Shown here: positions 31,578 to 43,649 of the stretch, one piece after another | Layout of the letters: each line of letters opens with the position of its first letter | Position numbering within the stretch: position 1 is the stretch's first letter | Source: Hyphomicrobiaceae bacterium | GTDB taxonomy: Bacteria; Pseudomonadota; Alphaproteobacteria; Rhizobiales; Hyphomicrobiaceae | Assembly: GCA_025351355.1 (NCBI GenBank) | Contig: JANXWC010000056.1 | Location: forward strand, 21,790 to 85,789 | Direction of reading: 5' to 3' | DNA length: 64,000 bases | Program-made: the position numbers and the translations under genes | Notes under the pieces: model-generated | Databases searched by the model: none | Seen by the model: only the letters and a program-made list of their open reading frames with translations | Told to the model about the DNA's origin: nothing

Positions 31578-32083
31578 GCCTTGCGTGCTCCGTTCCGTCA
31601 GTCGCGGCAAGTCCCGCGTGTCTCGTTTGCTGGCGATAATCGCGTCAAATCTGCGCGGAAATCATCAGCCCAGCTGCCTGTATTCGATGCGCCAGCGAAC
31701 CAAACAATACTGGTATTCAATGGACTTATCGATCCAATGAACCTGCGGCATCATTTGTTCCAGATGTTTGGCTGCATTCAGTTTTGTTGTGTCGCCAAGT
31801 CCGTAACCTGAAGTTCGTCAGCTCATTGGCCCGTCGCTTAGTTAGTACGTTGATTCGCTGCCACATGCGTGCTGAAAGCCAAACACACAATCAAAGCCGA
31901 CGTCATCCAAGACGACGCCGCCTCGGCAATAGAAAACTCATCTACTAATCGCACTAGTCTGGCCGTCGTTTCCGAATAAAGGCGCCCGTAGGCGCCCTCA
32001 ATGCGATTGAAGTCCGATCAATGCTACATAATAGCATTGCGATACAACATAATTTTTTGCATGAGCAGCGCACGCAGCTCCCA
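31578..32083. other. Spacer between dnaG and rpoD
   Basis: 506 bases without a gene. At 31981-31996 the minus strand forms GGCGCC-TACG-GGCGCC followed by TTTATT, a weak terminator candidate about 90 bases past dnaG. The rest presumably holds the rpoD promoter and leader. I could not single out a clear site. Confidence 0.45.
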
Positions 32084-34009
32084 CTAGGCTATATCCATAT
32101 CTAACCGCTGAGATTGAAGCGACCTCAACTCGGCAATTCGGCCTGCATTTTCTTCTGACTGATCCGCATCCCAGGCCCGCTCTGCGGCCTCCAGAGCCCG
32201 CTGAAAATCGACCTGCCGTCGATGCAATATGACGGCGTGGCTCCAACCGGCCTCAACAGAACTCGCTTCCGAGCCCGTTGCCGCAAATTTGTCACCAGTG
32301 TGCGTTACGGCCCGACTGACTTGCGCTGCCACGACATCTAGCCCTAGCACCCTCAGATGGGTTTGCAGCTGGCTGGAGTCAAGGGGTTGCTCACCCGAAT
32401 TACTGTGCGCTGCCGCGATATCGAGCAAGGCCGTCTTCAAGGTAGCCAAAGCCCGGTGCGTGAAGTCCAATTGCGCAATATCTTCGCAACGGCGCTCGAT
32501 CAACCAGGGATGGTTGAGGAGCGTTAACATCAACACCGCCTCACGTTGCGGGAATCCAGTTGTGGGACCTGAGCCCAGCTGGCTTTCACGTAGGCTTTGG
32601 CTCGCCGGCAGTCGAACGGCAGGCGCATAACCAGACACGCCGCCCGGCACGTATCGACGAGTTCCCGCCTTGTTTGGCACCCTATAGTTGCTTGTGCGGT
32701 CGGCCGGACGCCGCTGCGAGCCCCAGGCCCTGAACAAGCGATCACGAATTTCCTTCTGATACTGGCCACGCACATTGGCGTTTTCGATTCGCGCAATCAG
32801 CGTATTGAGTTGCAGTTCCAGCTGTGCCCGACGCTCTGGAGTCGACCAGTCGCCGGAGGCCCACTCCCGGTCCCACAGGACATCGACGAGCGAGCGTGTG
32901 CGCGCCAGGCAGGCTTCCATCGCCGCCGGCCCGCTTTGCCGAATGACGTCGTCCGGATCCAGGCCATCAGGCAGAAACGCAAAGCGCACGCTGGTGCCGG
33001 GCTTCAAATAGGGCATCACGGTCTCGATTGCCCGGAATGCGGCCTTCTGACCGGCGCTATCGCCGTCAAAACAAAGAATGGGCTCATCCGCCATGCGCCA
33101 CAAGAGGCGCACTTGATCATCGGTAAGAGCCGTGCCGAGCGGCGCCACCGCTTCGCCGAATCCACCTTCAGTCAGCGCGACAACATCCATGTAACCTTCG
33201 ACGACGATGATCCGAGACTTTATGTGCGCCACCGGTCGCGCCCGTGCGGCATTGAACAGTACGGCGCCCTTGTGAAAAAGCGGTGTCTCCGGCGAATTGA
33301 GATATTTGGCCGGTACGTCGGCTTCGAGCGCTCGCCCACCAAAAGCAATGATCCGCCCTCGCATATCTGCAATGGGGAACATTACGCGCGCGCGAAACCG
33401 GTCATAGGGGACGGGAATATCGTCGCCGCCGATCAGCATCCCCGACGCCACCATCTCGTCGGGGCGAAAACCGAGACCTATCAGATGCTGTTTGAGCGCC
33501 AACCGACTGGCGGGAGCATAGCCGAGGCCGAAGGTGTCGATCGTGGCGTGGCTGAGGCCGCGCTTCTCTTCTATGTAGCGGCGGGCTACGGCGCCTGCCG
33601 AACTGCGCAACTGAGTGACAAAAAAATCTTGCGCGGCAGATAGGATGGCATAGAGGCGCGAACGCGCATCTTCTTCTACTTGTATCTTCTGCGCGAGTTC
33701 CGGCGTTCGCGGCTCGAATTTGGGCATGGGAACGCCGGCTTCCGCCGCCAGGCGTTCAACCGCCTCAGGAAAGCTCAACCCTTCCGTTTTCATCACGAAC
33801 GTAAAGATATCGCCATGCTCGCTCGAAGCAAAGCAATGGTAGAACCCCTTCTGATCATTGACAAAGAACGACGGTGATTTCTCTGTTTTGAAGGGTGAAA
33901 GGCCACGATATTCGCGACCGGACTTCTTTAAAGCGACCTTTCGGGACACGACCTGGCTCACCGGCAGGCGAGCACGGATGTCGTCCAGCAATGACGGCGG
34001 AAATTTCAT
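32084..34009 (-). CDS. dnaG: DNA primase DnaG
   Basis: 641 residues starting MKFPPSLLDDIRARLPVSQV. The N-terminal CHC2 domain is degenerate: LSPFKTEKSPSFFVNDQKGF followed by YHCFASSEHGD keeps one cysteine and lacks the others, so no normal zinc site. As I recall, this occurs in many alphaproteobacterial primases. The TOPRIM core is intact (VEGYMDVVALTEGGF, LCFDGDSAGQKAA). The C-terminal helicase-binding part is less conserved. It makes RNA primers for replication. A DnaA-box sequence lies about 100 bases upstream. Confidence 0.97.
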   Translation of the reverse strand: MKFPPSLLDDIRARLPVSQVVSRKVALKKSGREYRGLSPFKTEKSPSFFVNDQKGFYHCFASSEHGDIFTFVMKTEGLSFPEAVERLAAEAGVPMPKFEPRTPELAQKIQVEEDARSRLYAILSAAQDFFVTQLRSSAGAVARRYIEEKRGLSHATIDTFGLGYAPASRLALKQHLIGLGFRPDEMVASGMLIGGDDIPVPYDRFRARVMFPIADMRGRIIAFGGRALEADVPAKYLNSPETPLFHKGAVLFNAARARPVAHIKSRIIVVEGYMDVVALTEGGFGEAVAPLGTALTDDQVRLLWRMADEPILCFDGDSAGQKAAFRAIETVMPYLKPGTSVRFAFLPDGLDPDDVIRQSGPAAMEACLARTRSLVDVLWDREWASGDWSTPERRAQLELQLNTLIARIENANVRGQYQKEIRDRLFRAWGSQRRPADRTSNYRVPNKAGTRRYVPGGVSGYAPAVRLPASQSLRESQLGSGPTTGFPQREAVLMLTLLNHPWLIERRCEDIAQLDFTHRALATLKTALLDIAAAHSNSGEQPLDSSQLQTHLRVLGLDVVAAQVSRAVTHTGDKFAATGSEASSVEAGWSHAVILHRRQVDFQRALEAAERAWDADQSEENAGRIAELRSLQSQRLDMDIA

Positions 34010-34109
34010 GGCGTATGGCGCAACCGGTCGAAAGTCTATCAGTCACCGATCATACGTGATTCTCACATCACCGCCCTATCTCCATACAACAATCAAGCAG
34101 TTGTCCGAG

Positions 34110-34118
34110 TTATCCACA
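34110..34118. promoter_or_regulatory. Perfect DnaA-box sequence TTATCCACA
   Basis: It lies in the 140-base gap upstream of dnaG and just past the end of the next minus-strand gene. It is the only exact match I found between 34 and 37 kb. A single box may regulate dnaG or be chance. Confidence 0.45.
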
Positions 34119-34148
34119 GGGCGCATTTTTTGGCGCGCGCCAACGAAG

Positions 34149-34820
34149 TCAAACTGCAGCGTCCAGGATTTTGTCGTTAGCTTGACCCACATCACCTTCC
34201 GCTATCGCGGCGCGCCGGCACGTCAGCAGATAACCCGACAGCGTCAGCAATGCGGCTGCCGTGCAGATGATCAAATTGAACGCCACCCACCGGTTTGCCC
34301 CGCCCATGCTCAACTCTGGTTGACGACGCAGAGCAATTAGCGCCCCCAACATCAGACCGCCGAGTGCCAGTTGGCTCATCGGCAAGAGCTCGGCCAGATT
34401 GAGACCCAACGGATCGGGCGCGTCGCTTGCCGCCTCGCGATCCATGATCCAGGCCATGAAAAAGCAGACCCCGCACGCCAAGAACATGCAGACGACAACA
34501 GGCATCCAGTACGGCCAATCCAACAGGAAGGCATAAGCGACATTTGCCGAAATGGCACTCCAGGCCCACAACACGCCAAGGTAGCGAGCGCCGCTGGCAG
34601 CAAGCGCTTTTTCAGATCCACCAGCTACGTCAGTCGCGCGATGGTCGCTGACGGCCGCCGCGACGATGCCAAAACTGACCAGCGCGGTGGCGCCGAGATG
34701 AGACGTTTGCGCGTCCATCGCGACCGCCAAACAGATCGCAGCAATACTACCTGCCAACGAAATTACCCAAATTACCATCGAAATCATAACGCGCCCCACC
34801 TCGACCCACTTCGCCCACAT
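34149..34820 (-). CDS. Polytopic membrane protein of unknown function
   Basis: 223 residues from the ATG at 34820 (MWAKWVEVGRVMISMVIWVIS). The frame is open to 34952, but the added part is not membrane-like. Six to seven hydrophobic spans are visible, including SLAGSIAAICLAVAMD, LGVLWAWSAISANVAYAFLL, WMPVVVCMFLACGVCFFMAW, LALGGLMLGALIALR and AFNLIICTAAALLTLSGYLL. I do not recognise a family. It is transcribed away from rpsT and towards dnaG. Confidence 0.65.
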   Translation of the reverse strand: MWAKWVEVGRVMISMVIWVISLAGSIAAICLAVAMDAQTSHLGATALVSFGIVAAAVSDHRATDVAGGSEKALAASGARYLGVLWAWSAISANVAYAFLLDWPYWMPVVVCMFLACGVCFFMAWIMDREAASDAPDPLGLNLAELLPMSQLALGGLMLGALIALRRQPELSMGGANRWVAFNLIICTAAALLTLSGYLLTCRRAAIAEGDVGQANDKILDAAV

Positions 34821-35068
34821 TCCACTCGAATTCTTTAGAGGGCGTGAATTAGAGGGAGGGAACTGCCAAGCGACAGGAAAAACGTAACTTAATGCTTGAC
34901 AGAACGTTGACCGCTGGCGCGCGTCAAGGCTATACGACGCCATCTTTCTCATCGACCCAGGTCGGTCGGAATGTTCGCGCTCGCCTCAGGCGCGGGCATC
35001 ATCCTTAATATGCATCACAGCTACCTGCTTTCACCAATCAACCCCGCAACAGGACTTAGGAGAACACC

Positions 35069-35335
35069 ATGGCCAACACATCATCGGCCAAAAAAGCCGC
35101 GCGCCAGATGGTCCGCCGCACTGAGATCAACAAGTCACGCCGCTCACGCTTGAAAACTTCCGTCCGCAAGGTCGAAGAAGCCATCGCTGCCGGCTCGAAA
35201 TCCGACGCCCTGGCCGCACTGAAAGCAGCGGAACCTGTGCTGATCAGCACCGCGCAAAAGGGTGTGCTTCACAAAAAGACGGCATCTCGCAAAGTTTCGC
35301 GTCTGACTGCACGTGTAAATGCACTGCTTGGATAA
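35069..35335 (+). CDS. rpsT: 30S ribosomal protein S20
   Basis: 88 residues: [42 protein letters not shown] and [21 protein letters not shown]. Three-helix primary binder of 16S rRNA. AGGAG lies 9 bases before the ATG. It points towards dnaA with a 1.2 kb gap. The rpsT-dnaA neighbourhood is common in Rhizobiales. Confidence 0.97.
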   Translation: MANTSSAKKAARQMVRRTEINKSRRSRLKTSVRKVEEAIAAGSKSDALAALKAAEPVLISTAQKGVLHKKTASRKVSRLTARVNALLG

Positions 35336-35743
35336 CGACTACTGCACCTTCGTGTTGTTCGACGCCGGGATTGGTTCGCTGTTGCACAATAGCACCGCCC
35401 GGCGTTGCTGCATTTGCTCTCAGCAGTCAGGCCCATTCGCCGCTTTGTCAAAAAACGACTGAGATTCAATCCTTATCACGGGCACCGAGCCTCCGCGGTG
35501 CCCATCAGACTCGAACGGGCTGCCCCGGGTCCCAATAGTCGCCAAACAGATTCTGCATTTTGAACAACCGGCAATTTCAATTTTGACAGCTTGCCGGATG
35601 TCACACGCAAGTCATGAAGCTGCACAGTTTTTTGCTCTGAACAGTCACTTAGCGGCGTCTTGTCCACGGTTTTGAGCCTTCAACCGAGCGCCCTGTGGAA
35701 GAATTGCCAAGTCGTTTTCGTTTGCGCCGTCCAGCGCTCTGCA

Positions 35744-35758
35744 TTAAGACATCGTTAA
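35744..35758. promoter_or_regulatory. CtrA-type binding site TTAA-N7-TTAAC
   Basis: The sequence TTAAGACATCGTTAAC matches the full consensus of the alphaproteobacterial cell-cycle regulator CtrA. It lies 0.8 kb upstream of dnaA. In Caulobacter such sites silence oriC and control cell-cycle genes. Function here is inferred from sequence only. Confidence 0.5.
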
Positions 35759-36416
35759 CGGACGACAGGAACCGAGTATTGGTGGCCTCAGCCTTCCGTC
35801 GAGACTTCGAGTTTCTCAACACTTGTGTGTATCGATCCCCCCGATCGAATAGTTGAGATCCCTAAATATAGCGTCTTGTGTAAGTGTTCCTTAGAGTCGG
35901 CCTTGCCGAATACTAGGGGATATTGCGTAGACCTTTGGCATCTCTAGAGATGCGACGCAGCAAATATGAAACGCTCAAAGTGCGTTTCATTGCGGTCGCA
36001 GATCGCCGCGCCGCTCAATTGCACACGCACTTGGGAGGCCGAAGAGATCTGTTCATGAGGAGTAAACTGAGTGCCTGGCTCCCCCGACCCAGTAGACCTA
36101 AAACTATGCGACAACACAGCGCCTTCCGACACACAGCGCCATGCGCTGCCACGAGGGTGTGGGTCGCAAAACATCGATTTACAATCGCATCCTACCGCCC
36201 CGTCGGCGCAATCCGCAGCAAGGGTGTGGTGACCCACGCCGGCGATCCATCGGCGATGTCTGATGGGCCATACCCTGAAACGTGTTTCAGGATTTGAACC
36301 GGATTAACACGATAGCGGACGATCGCTGCTGTCGCACTTTGACGACCCATCCAAAAGGGCATTGCGGATGTGGACGTCTTCAATGATGCCGAGCGGCGAC
36401 GTCGCCGTCGGCCGCC

Positions 36417-36494
36417 CGTGAGGCGGGTACCCTCACGCGACTACCGTTACTGAGACAGTAATTCCCGTTCGCAGAGGGTAAGCGGACGAACGGG
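36417..36494. repeat. Two inverted repeats directly upstream of dnaA
   Basis: CGTGAGG / CCTCACG (36417-36437) and CCCGTTCG / CGAACGGG (36464-36494) lie within 130 bases of the dnaA start. They would form hairpins in the mRNA leader or act as dyad operator sites. Confidence 0.4.
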
Positions 36495-36546
36495 GACGTG
36501 TGTCTCGCGCGGATCAAAATTGAATTCAGCGGGAAAGACCTTTCAA

Positions 36547-38067
36547 ATGAACCACTTTGAAATTACCGATGTCGTTGAAGATGCGGCAGAACAAGAAGAA
36601 ATCGATGTTACACGGGCCGAACTTGCACTGAAGGCGCCACGCATTCGAGCCATGATCAAAGCAAAATTGGGCGACGACGTTTATTCGTGCTGGTTTGGTT
36701 CGCTGGAGTTTGACCACGTTGATGAAAGCACATTGCGGGTTTCTGTACCGGTCAAGTTTCTGAAGAACTGGATTCAATCCCACTACGTGGATGATCTGCT
36801 CACCTGCTGTCGCAGTGAGTTTCCAGCCATCGAGCGGGTCGACGTCCAACTACGTCAACCCGCCCCGATGCAGGTTAAACCCTCGCTCCAAGTAGAGACG
36901 AATGCCAACGAGCGGCCAATTCCCATGCTCGCACAAGCCGCGGAACGGCGCAGCTTCATCGGCGACGCCAAGGCGCTGCAAGTGCAAGTGGGACGCAATT
37001 CTGTCAATGGCTTCGAAGGCTCACCTCTCGATGCTCGGTGCACATTCGAGACGTTTATCGTCGGGCCGTCCAATCGCATGGCACATGCCGCCGCCATCCA
37101 AGCGGCGGAAACCGTCTTTGCCGACGACCGTGGATTCAACCCATTGTTTTTGCACTCGAATGTAGGTTTGGGCAAAAGCCACCTGCTGCATGCTATCGCC
37201 TGGGAAGTCAAACGCCGCACGCCGCACGCCCAAGTGCTGTACCTGACCGCCGAACGCTTCTTGTTCCAATTCGTCGAGGCCATCCGCTCGCAGGATGCGA
37301 TCGCCTTTAAGAACAAATTCCGCTCGATCGATATTCTGCTGATTGACGACTTCGAATTCATGCAAGGCGACAAGACCGAACAGGAATTTGAGCATATCAT
37401 CAACGCGCTGCTCGACGCTGGGCGGCAACTCGTGGTCGCTTCGGCACGTCCGCCGGCACAGATTGAGCGGCTCAATGATCGCATGCGCTCGCGCTTGCAA
37501 CGCGGGCTGGTCACCGAGCTGCAACCACTCAGCGGCGAACTCCGCTACAAGATCCTCGAACGGCGCGTGCAGGAACGGCGTGCCGTTGACCCACTGTTCG
37601 AGATCAGCCGTGAGATTCTGACCGTGTTGTCGGAACGACTGACCGAAAACGGCCGCGAACTGGAGGGTGCCATCAATCACCTGTTCGCCAACTGGCAAGT
37701 GACACGGGCACCCGCCACCATGGAAACGGCAGAAGCGGTCTTGCGCGGGTTGGTTCAAGGCATTGAACCGCGTCGCATCAAGATCGAGGATATTCTCAAG
37801 ATCGTCTCGCGCCACTATGCAGTGACGCGCGCGGATATCATCTCCCAGCGCCGGCACAGGTCGGTGGTGTGGCCGCGACAAATCGGCATGTACCTGGCCA
37901 AGCAACTGACGTCGCGGTCGCTGCCCGAAATCGGACGGCGGTTCGGCGATCGCGATCACACCACCGTTTTGCACGCGATCCGCAAAATCGATCGCGAATT
38001 GGCGGGCAATACTCGGCTGCGCGACGAGCTGGAAACGCTGAAATCTCAGCTCGGCCGTTCCTCTTGA
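36547..38067 (+). CDS. dnaA: Chromosomal replication initiator DnaA, divergent
   Basis: 506 residues from the ATG at 36547. A TTG at 36520 would add 9 residues. Domain I and a linker precede the AAA+ domain. Walker A is SNVGLGKSH (about 204-212), where most DnaA have GGVGLGKTH. Walker B is LLIDDFEF (about 265). Sensor 2 is GRELEGAINHL. The C-terminal DNA-binding domain has LPEIGRRFGDRDHTTVLHAI, with aspartate replacing the usual second glycine of FGGRDHTTV. It opens oriC and binds DnaA boxes. It is clearly DnaA by position before dnaN and by the DHTTV motif, but diverged. Confidence 0.95.
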   Translation: MNHFEITDVVEDAAEQEEIDVTRAELALKAPRIRAMIKAKLGDDVYSCWFGSLEFDHVDESTLRVSVPVKFLKNWIQSHYVDDLLTCCRSEFPAIERVDVQLRQPAPMQVKPSLQVETNANERPIPMLAQAAERRSFIGDAKALQVQVGRNSVNGFEGSPLDARCTFETFIVGPSNRMAHAAAIQAAETVFADDRGFNPLFLHSNVGLGKSHLLHAIAWEVKRRTPHAQVLYLTAERFLFQFVEAIRSQDAIAFKNKFRSIDILLIDDFEFMQGDKTEQEFEHIINALLDAGRQLVVASARPPAQIERLNDRMRSRLQRGLVTELQPLSGELRYKILERRVQERRAVDPLFEISREILTVLSERLTENGRELEGAINHLFANWQVTRAPATMETAEAVLRGLVQGIEPRRIKIEDILKIVSRHYAVTRADIISQRRHRSVVWPRQIGMYLAKQLTSRSLPEIGRRFGDRDHTTVLHAIRKIDRELAGNTRLRDELETLKSQLGRSS

Positions 38068-38096
38068 CGTCGCTGATTTCCACCTGAAACTAGTCG

Positions 38097-38125
38097 AGAG
38101 CCCGGTGTCGTCGACACCGGGCTCT
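38097..38125 (+). terminator. Strong hairpin between dnaA and dnaN
   Basis: A perfect 13-bp stem AGAGCCCGGTGTC / GACACCGGGCTCT with a 3-base loop lies 29 bases after the dnaA stop and is followed by GTTATTTC. It suggests that dnaN has its own promoter in the 277-base gap. Confidence 0.65.
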
Positions 38126-38344
38126 GTTATTTCAACGCTCATCGCGCGGCCTGCAGCGCTGGTAATCTCGTTCACGAGACTTGCAAACTCGACTGGTACA
38201 GGCCACTTTGACCGCGAAGTGAGTCGCGCTGTGCTATCTCTTTGTTTTGTCTCAGGTCGCGTGGCAGGACGGCGAGGAAGCATTTGGTTTACATAAGTGT
38301 TTGCGCGCCATAACGCTGAGACAACGCATCGAGGTCTAGGGTAC

Positions 38345-39463
38345 ATGAAGCTCGTTATTGAACGCGGGGAACTATTGCGGGCCCTGGGCCATGTCACCAG
38401 CGTTGTCGAGCGGCGCACGACGATTCCGATCCTGTCCAATGTCTTTCTCAAGGCCGCCAATGGCGTATTACACCTGAAGGCGACCGATCTCGAACGCGAA
38501 GTGGTCGAGCAGATCCCAGCCAACGTGGTGCAGCCCGGCGCTGTGACCGTGCCGGCGCATCTGTTGCACGACATCGTGCGCAAATTACCCGACGGCAGCG
38601 AAATCGAGATCAAGCGCGACCCGGAAAAAGAGCGACTGACGATTGTCTCAGGACAGTCCCAGTTTGCCTTGCAGACACTGGCGGCCGAAGATTTCCCAGA
38701 CCTTTCTGGCGGTGACTATCCGCACACTTTTGAGATCCCCGCCCATGATCTCAAGAAGCTGATCGATAAAACACGATTTGCCATTTCGACGGAGGAGACC
38801 CGTTATTATCTCAACGGCATCTATCTGCATCCGGCAGTGTCCGGCGAAACCGCCGTTTTGCGCGCAGTGGCGACTGATGGGCACCGGCTCGCCCAAATGG
38901 ATGTTTCACAGCCGGCGGGCGCGGCAGGCATGCCCGGTGTCATCGTGCCGCGCAAAACTGTGCACGAACTCGGCCGCCTATTGGAGGCCAACGAGCACAA
39001 CGCAACCATGTCGGTATCACCTGCCAAGGTACGTTTCGAGATCGGTGACGTGACTTTGACGTCGAAGTTGATCGACGGAACTTTTCCCGATTACGGCCGC
39101 GTCATTCCCCAGAACAACGACAAGGAATTGCGCGTCTCCAATGCGGAATTCATGAGCGCCGTGGACCGCGTGTCGACGATCGCCAGCGACCGCGGACGGG
39201 CCGTTAAACTCGCCATCAACGGCACCAAACTAACCTTGTCGGTCAACAATCCCGAAGGCGGCAGTGCCACAGAAGAAGTCACGGTCGACTATACTTCGAC
39301 GCCCATTGAAATCGGCTTCAACGCCCGCTATCTGCTGGAGATCGCCGGCCAACTCGAAAGCGACACGGCGCAGTTCAAACTGGCCGATTCCGGCGCACCG
39401 ACCATCGTACGCGACGGCAGCGATGCCAATGCGCTCTACGTGCTGATGCCCATGCGGGTCTGA
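38345..39463 (+). CDS. dnaN: DNA polymerase III beta sliding clamp
   Basis: 372 residues from the ATG at 38345 (MKLVIERGELLRALGHVTSV). The frame opens further upstream at 38297 but adds non-family residues. Three clamp domains with RRTTIPILSNVFL, ISTEETRYYLNGIYL, ATDGHRLAQ and the end NALYVLMPMRV. The clamp encircles DNA and tethers polymerases. recF follows after 24 bases. Confidence 0.98.
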   Translation: MKLVIERGELLRALGHVTSVVERRTTIPILSNVFLKAANGVLHLKATDLEREVVEQIPANVVQPGAVTVPAHLLHDIVRKLPDGSEIEIKRDPEKERLTIVSGQSQFALQTLAAEDFPDLSGGDYPHTFEIPAHDLKKLIDKTRFAISTEETRYYLNGIYLHPAVSGETAVLRAVATDGHRLAQMDVSQPAGAAGMPGVIVPRKTVHELGRLLEANEHNATMSVSPAKVRFEIGDVTLTSKLIDGTFPDYGRVIPQNNDKELRVSNAEFMSAVDRVSTIASDRGRAVKLAINGTKLTLSVNNPEGGSATEEVTVDYTSTPIEIGFNARYLLEIAGQLESDTAQFKLADSGAPTIVRDGSDANALYVLMPMRV

Positions 39464-39487
39464 AGGCTCGCGCAATGTTGACATGAC

Positions 39488-40675
39488 ATGGATACGCTCG
39501 AAGCCGGTATCACAGTTTCCCAACGCCTGTGGGTCGAACGGTTGGTGCTGACTAATTACCGCAACTACGTCTCTGCCACACTCTTGTTCGGGCCTGCACC
39601 CGTGGTGCTCGTTGGGCAGAACGGTGCCGGCAAAACCAACCTGATGGAAGCCGTCTCTTTGCTGGCAATGGGCCATGGGTTGCGGCAAGCACCATACGCC
39701 GACCTTGGACGGGCGACGGGGCCGGGCGGCTGGTCGGTGGCGGCCACCCTCCACTGTGCGTCTGGAACTTACGAGATCGGCACCGGTCTTGCGCCGCAAA
39801 CCGGCCGCCCAGCGCGGTCGGGCCGGATTGTGCGCATCGATGGCGAAACTCAAGGCGGTACCGGCGCGCTCGCCGATCTCGTGGAGATGGTCTGGCTGAC
39901 TCCGGCGATGGACGGCCTGTTCACCGGTCCCGCCAGCGAGCGGCGTCGCTTTCTCGACCGGCTGATCCTTTGTTTCGACCCCCGCTTCCGGACCCGTCTC
40001 GGCCACTTCGACCGCGCCATGCAAAATCGCAACCGCTTATTGGCCGATGGCATCACCGATCGCAGCCAATTCGAAGCCTTCGAGCGCATCATGGCCGAAA
40101 CCGGCGTGGCCATCGCCGCAGCACGCCTGGAAGCCGTCAGCCAGATGATGACAACGATTGCGCAACGTCGCGCGCGCACTCCAGACAGCCCATTTCCATG
40201 GGCCACGCTGACAATTGAGGGATCGCTCGAAACCGAGTTGGCCGCTCATGCCGCAGTCGACGTTGAAGAAGACTATATTACCCAGCTGGCCGCGACCCGC
40301 GAACGTGACCGCGCGGCGGGGCGAACACTGGTCGGGCCGCATCGCTCGGATCTGGTGGTCGGTCACGGACCCAAGTCCATGCCATCCCGGCAATGCTCCA
40401 CGGGTGAGCAAAAAGCACTGCTGGTGGGGTTGGTTTTGGCACACGCGGAGCTGACGAGCCGCCGGCGTGACGGCGTCGGGCCCATCCTGCTGCTCGATGA
40501 AATCGCAGCGCATCTCGATCCGACGCGAAGGACCGCTTTGTACGACGAAATCCTGCGCTTGGGATTGCAAGCCTGGATGACCGGAACCGACCTGGAACCG
40601 TTCGCGCCATTGGTCGGAAACGCGCAGTTTTTTTGTGTCGAAGAGGCCGGATTGACGGCAATTTCTCCGGCTTGA
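39488..40675 (+). CDS. recF: DNA replication and repair protein RecF
   Basis: 395 residues. ATP-binding P-loop LVGQNGAGKTNLMEAVSLL, the family motif LTNYRNY near the start, RRFLDRLILCFDP, the ABC-type signature CSTGEQKALLVGLVLAH and Walker B ILLLDEIAAHLD. RecF loads RecA at gaps in DNA with RecO and RecR. Usual place between dnaN and gyrB. Confidence 0.97.
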   Translation: MDTLEAGITVSQRLWVERLVLTNYRNYVSATLLFGPAPVVLVGQNGAGKTNLMEAVSLLAMGHGLRQAPYADLGRATGPGGWSVAATLHCASGTYEIGTGLAPQTGRPARSGRIVRIDGETQGGTGALADLVEMVWLTPAMDGLFTGPASERRRFLDRLILCFDPRFRTRLGHFDRAMQNRNRLLADGITDRSQFEAFERIMAETGVAIAAARLEAVSQMMTTIAQRRARTPDSPFPWATLTIEGSLETELAAHAAVDVEEDYITQLAATRERDRAAGRTLVGPHRSDLVVGHGPKSMPSRQCSTGEQKALLVGLVLAHAELTSRRRDGVGPILLLDEIAAHLDPTRRTALYDEILRLGLQAWMTGTDLEPFAPLVGNAQFFCVEEAGLTAISPA

Positions 40676-43542
<2,867 letters not shown>

Positions 43543-43649
43543 GCCGCATCCGCCGATGCGCGCACAATCCGCGGATTTCGGTCAATGACTTGACTTCGTG
43601 GTGACGGTCCCCATCTGCACCTCAGTTCGCAACAGCACGGTGGCGTCTG

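Larger units (their letters stand above)
35336..36546. other. 1.2 kb gene-free region upstream of dnaA, candidate regulatory or origin region
   Basis: No open frame longer than 124 codons and none with a domain. It contains a small hairpin (GGGCACCG / CGGTGCCC, 35480-35502), a full CtrA-type box (35744-35758) and nested inverted repeats near the dnaA start (36417-36494). No exact DnaA boxes were found, only sequences with two or more mismatches. It may hold the dnaA promoter and leader. oriC status is open. Confidence 0.45.

Noticed and set aside
35336..36546. A clear oriC with a DnaA-box cluster
   Set aside because: Only sequences with two or more mismatches to TTATCCACA were seen, no obvious AT-rich unwinding element, and the rRNA direction argues against it.
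37021..38613. 530-codon frame opposite dnaA and the start of dnaN
   Set aside because: Antisense shadow spanning two genes and a terminator.
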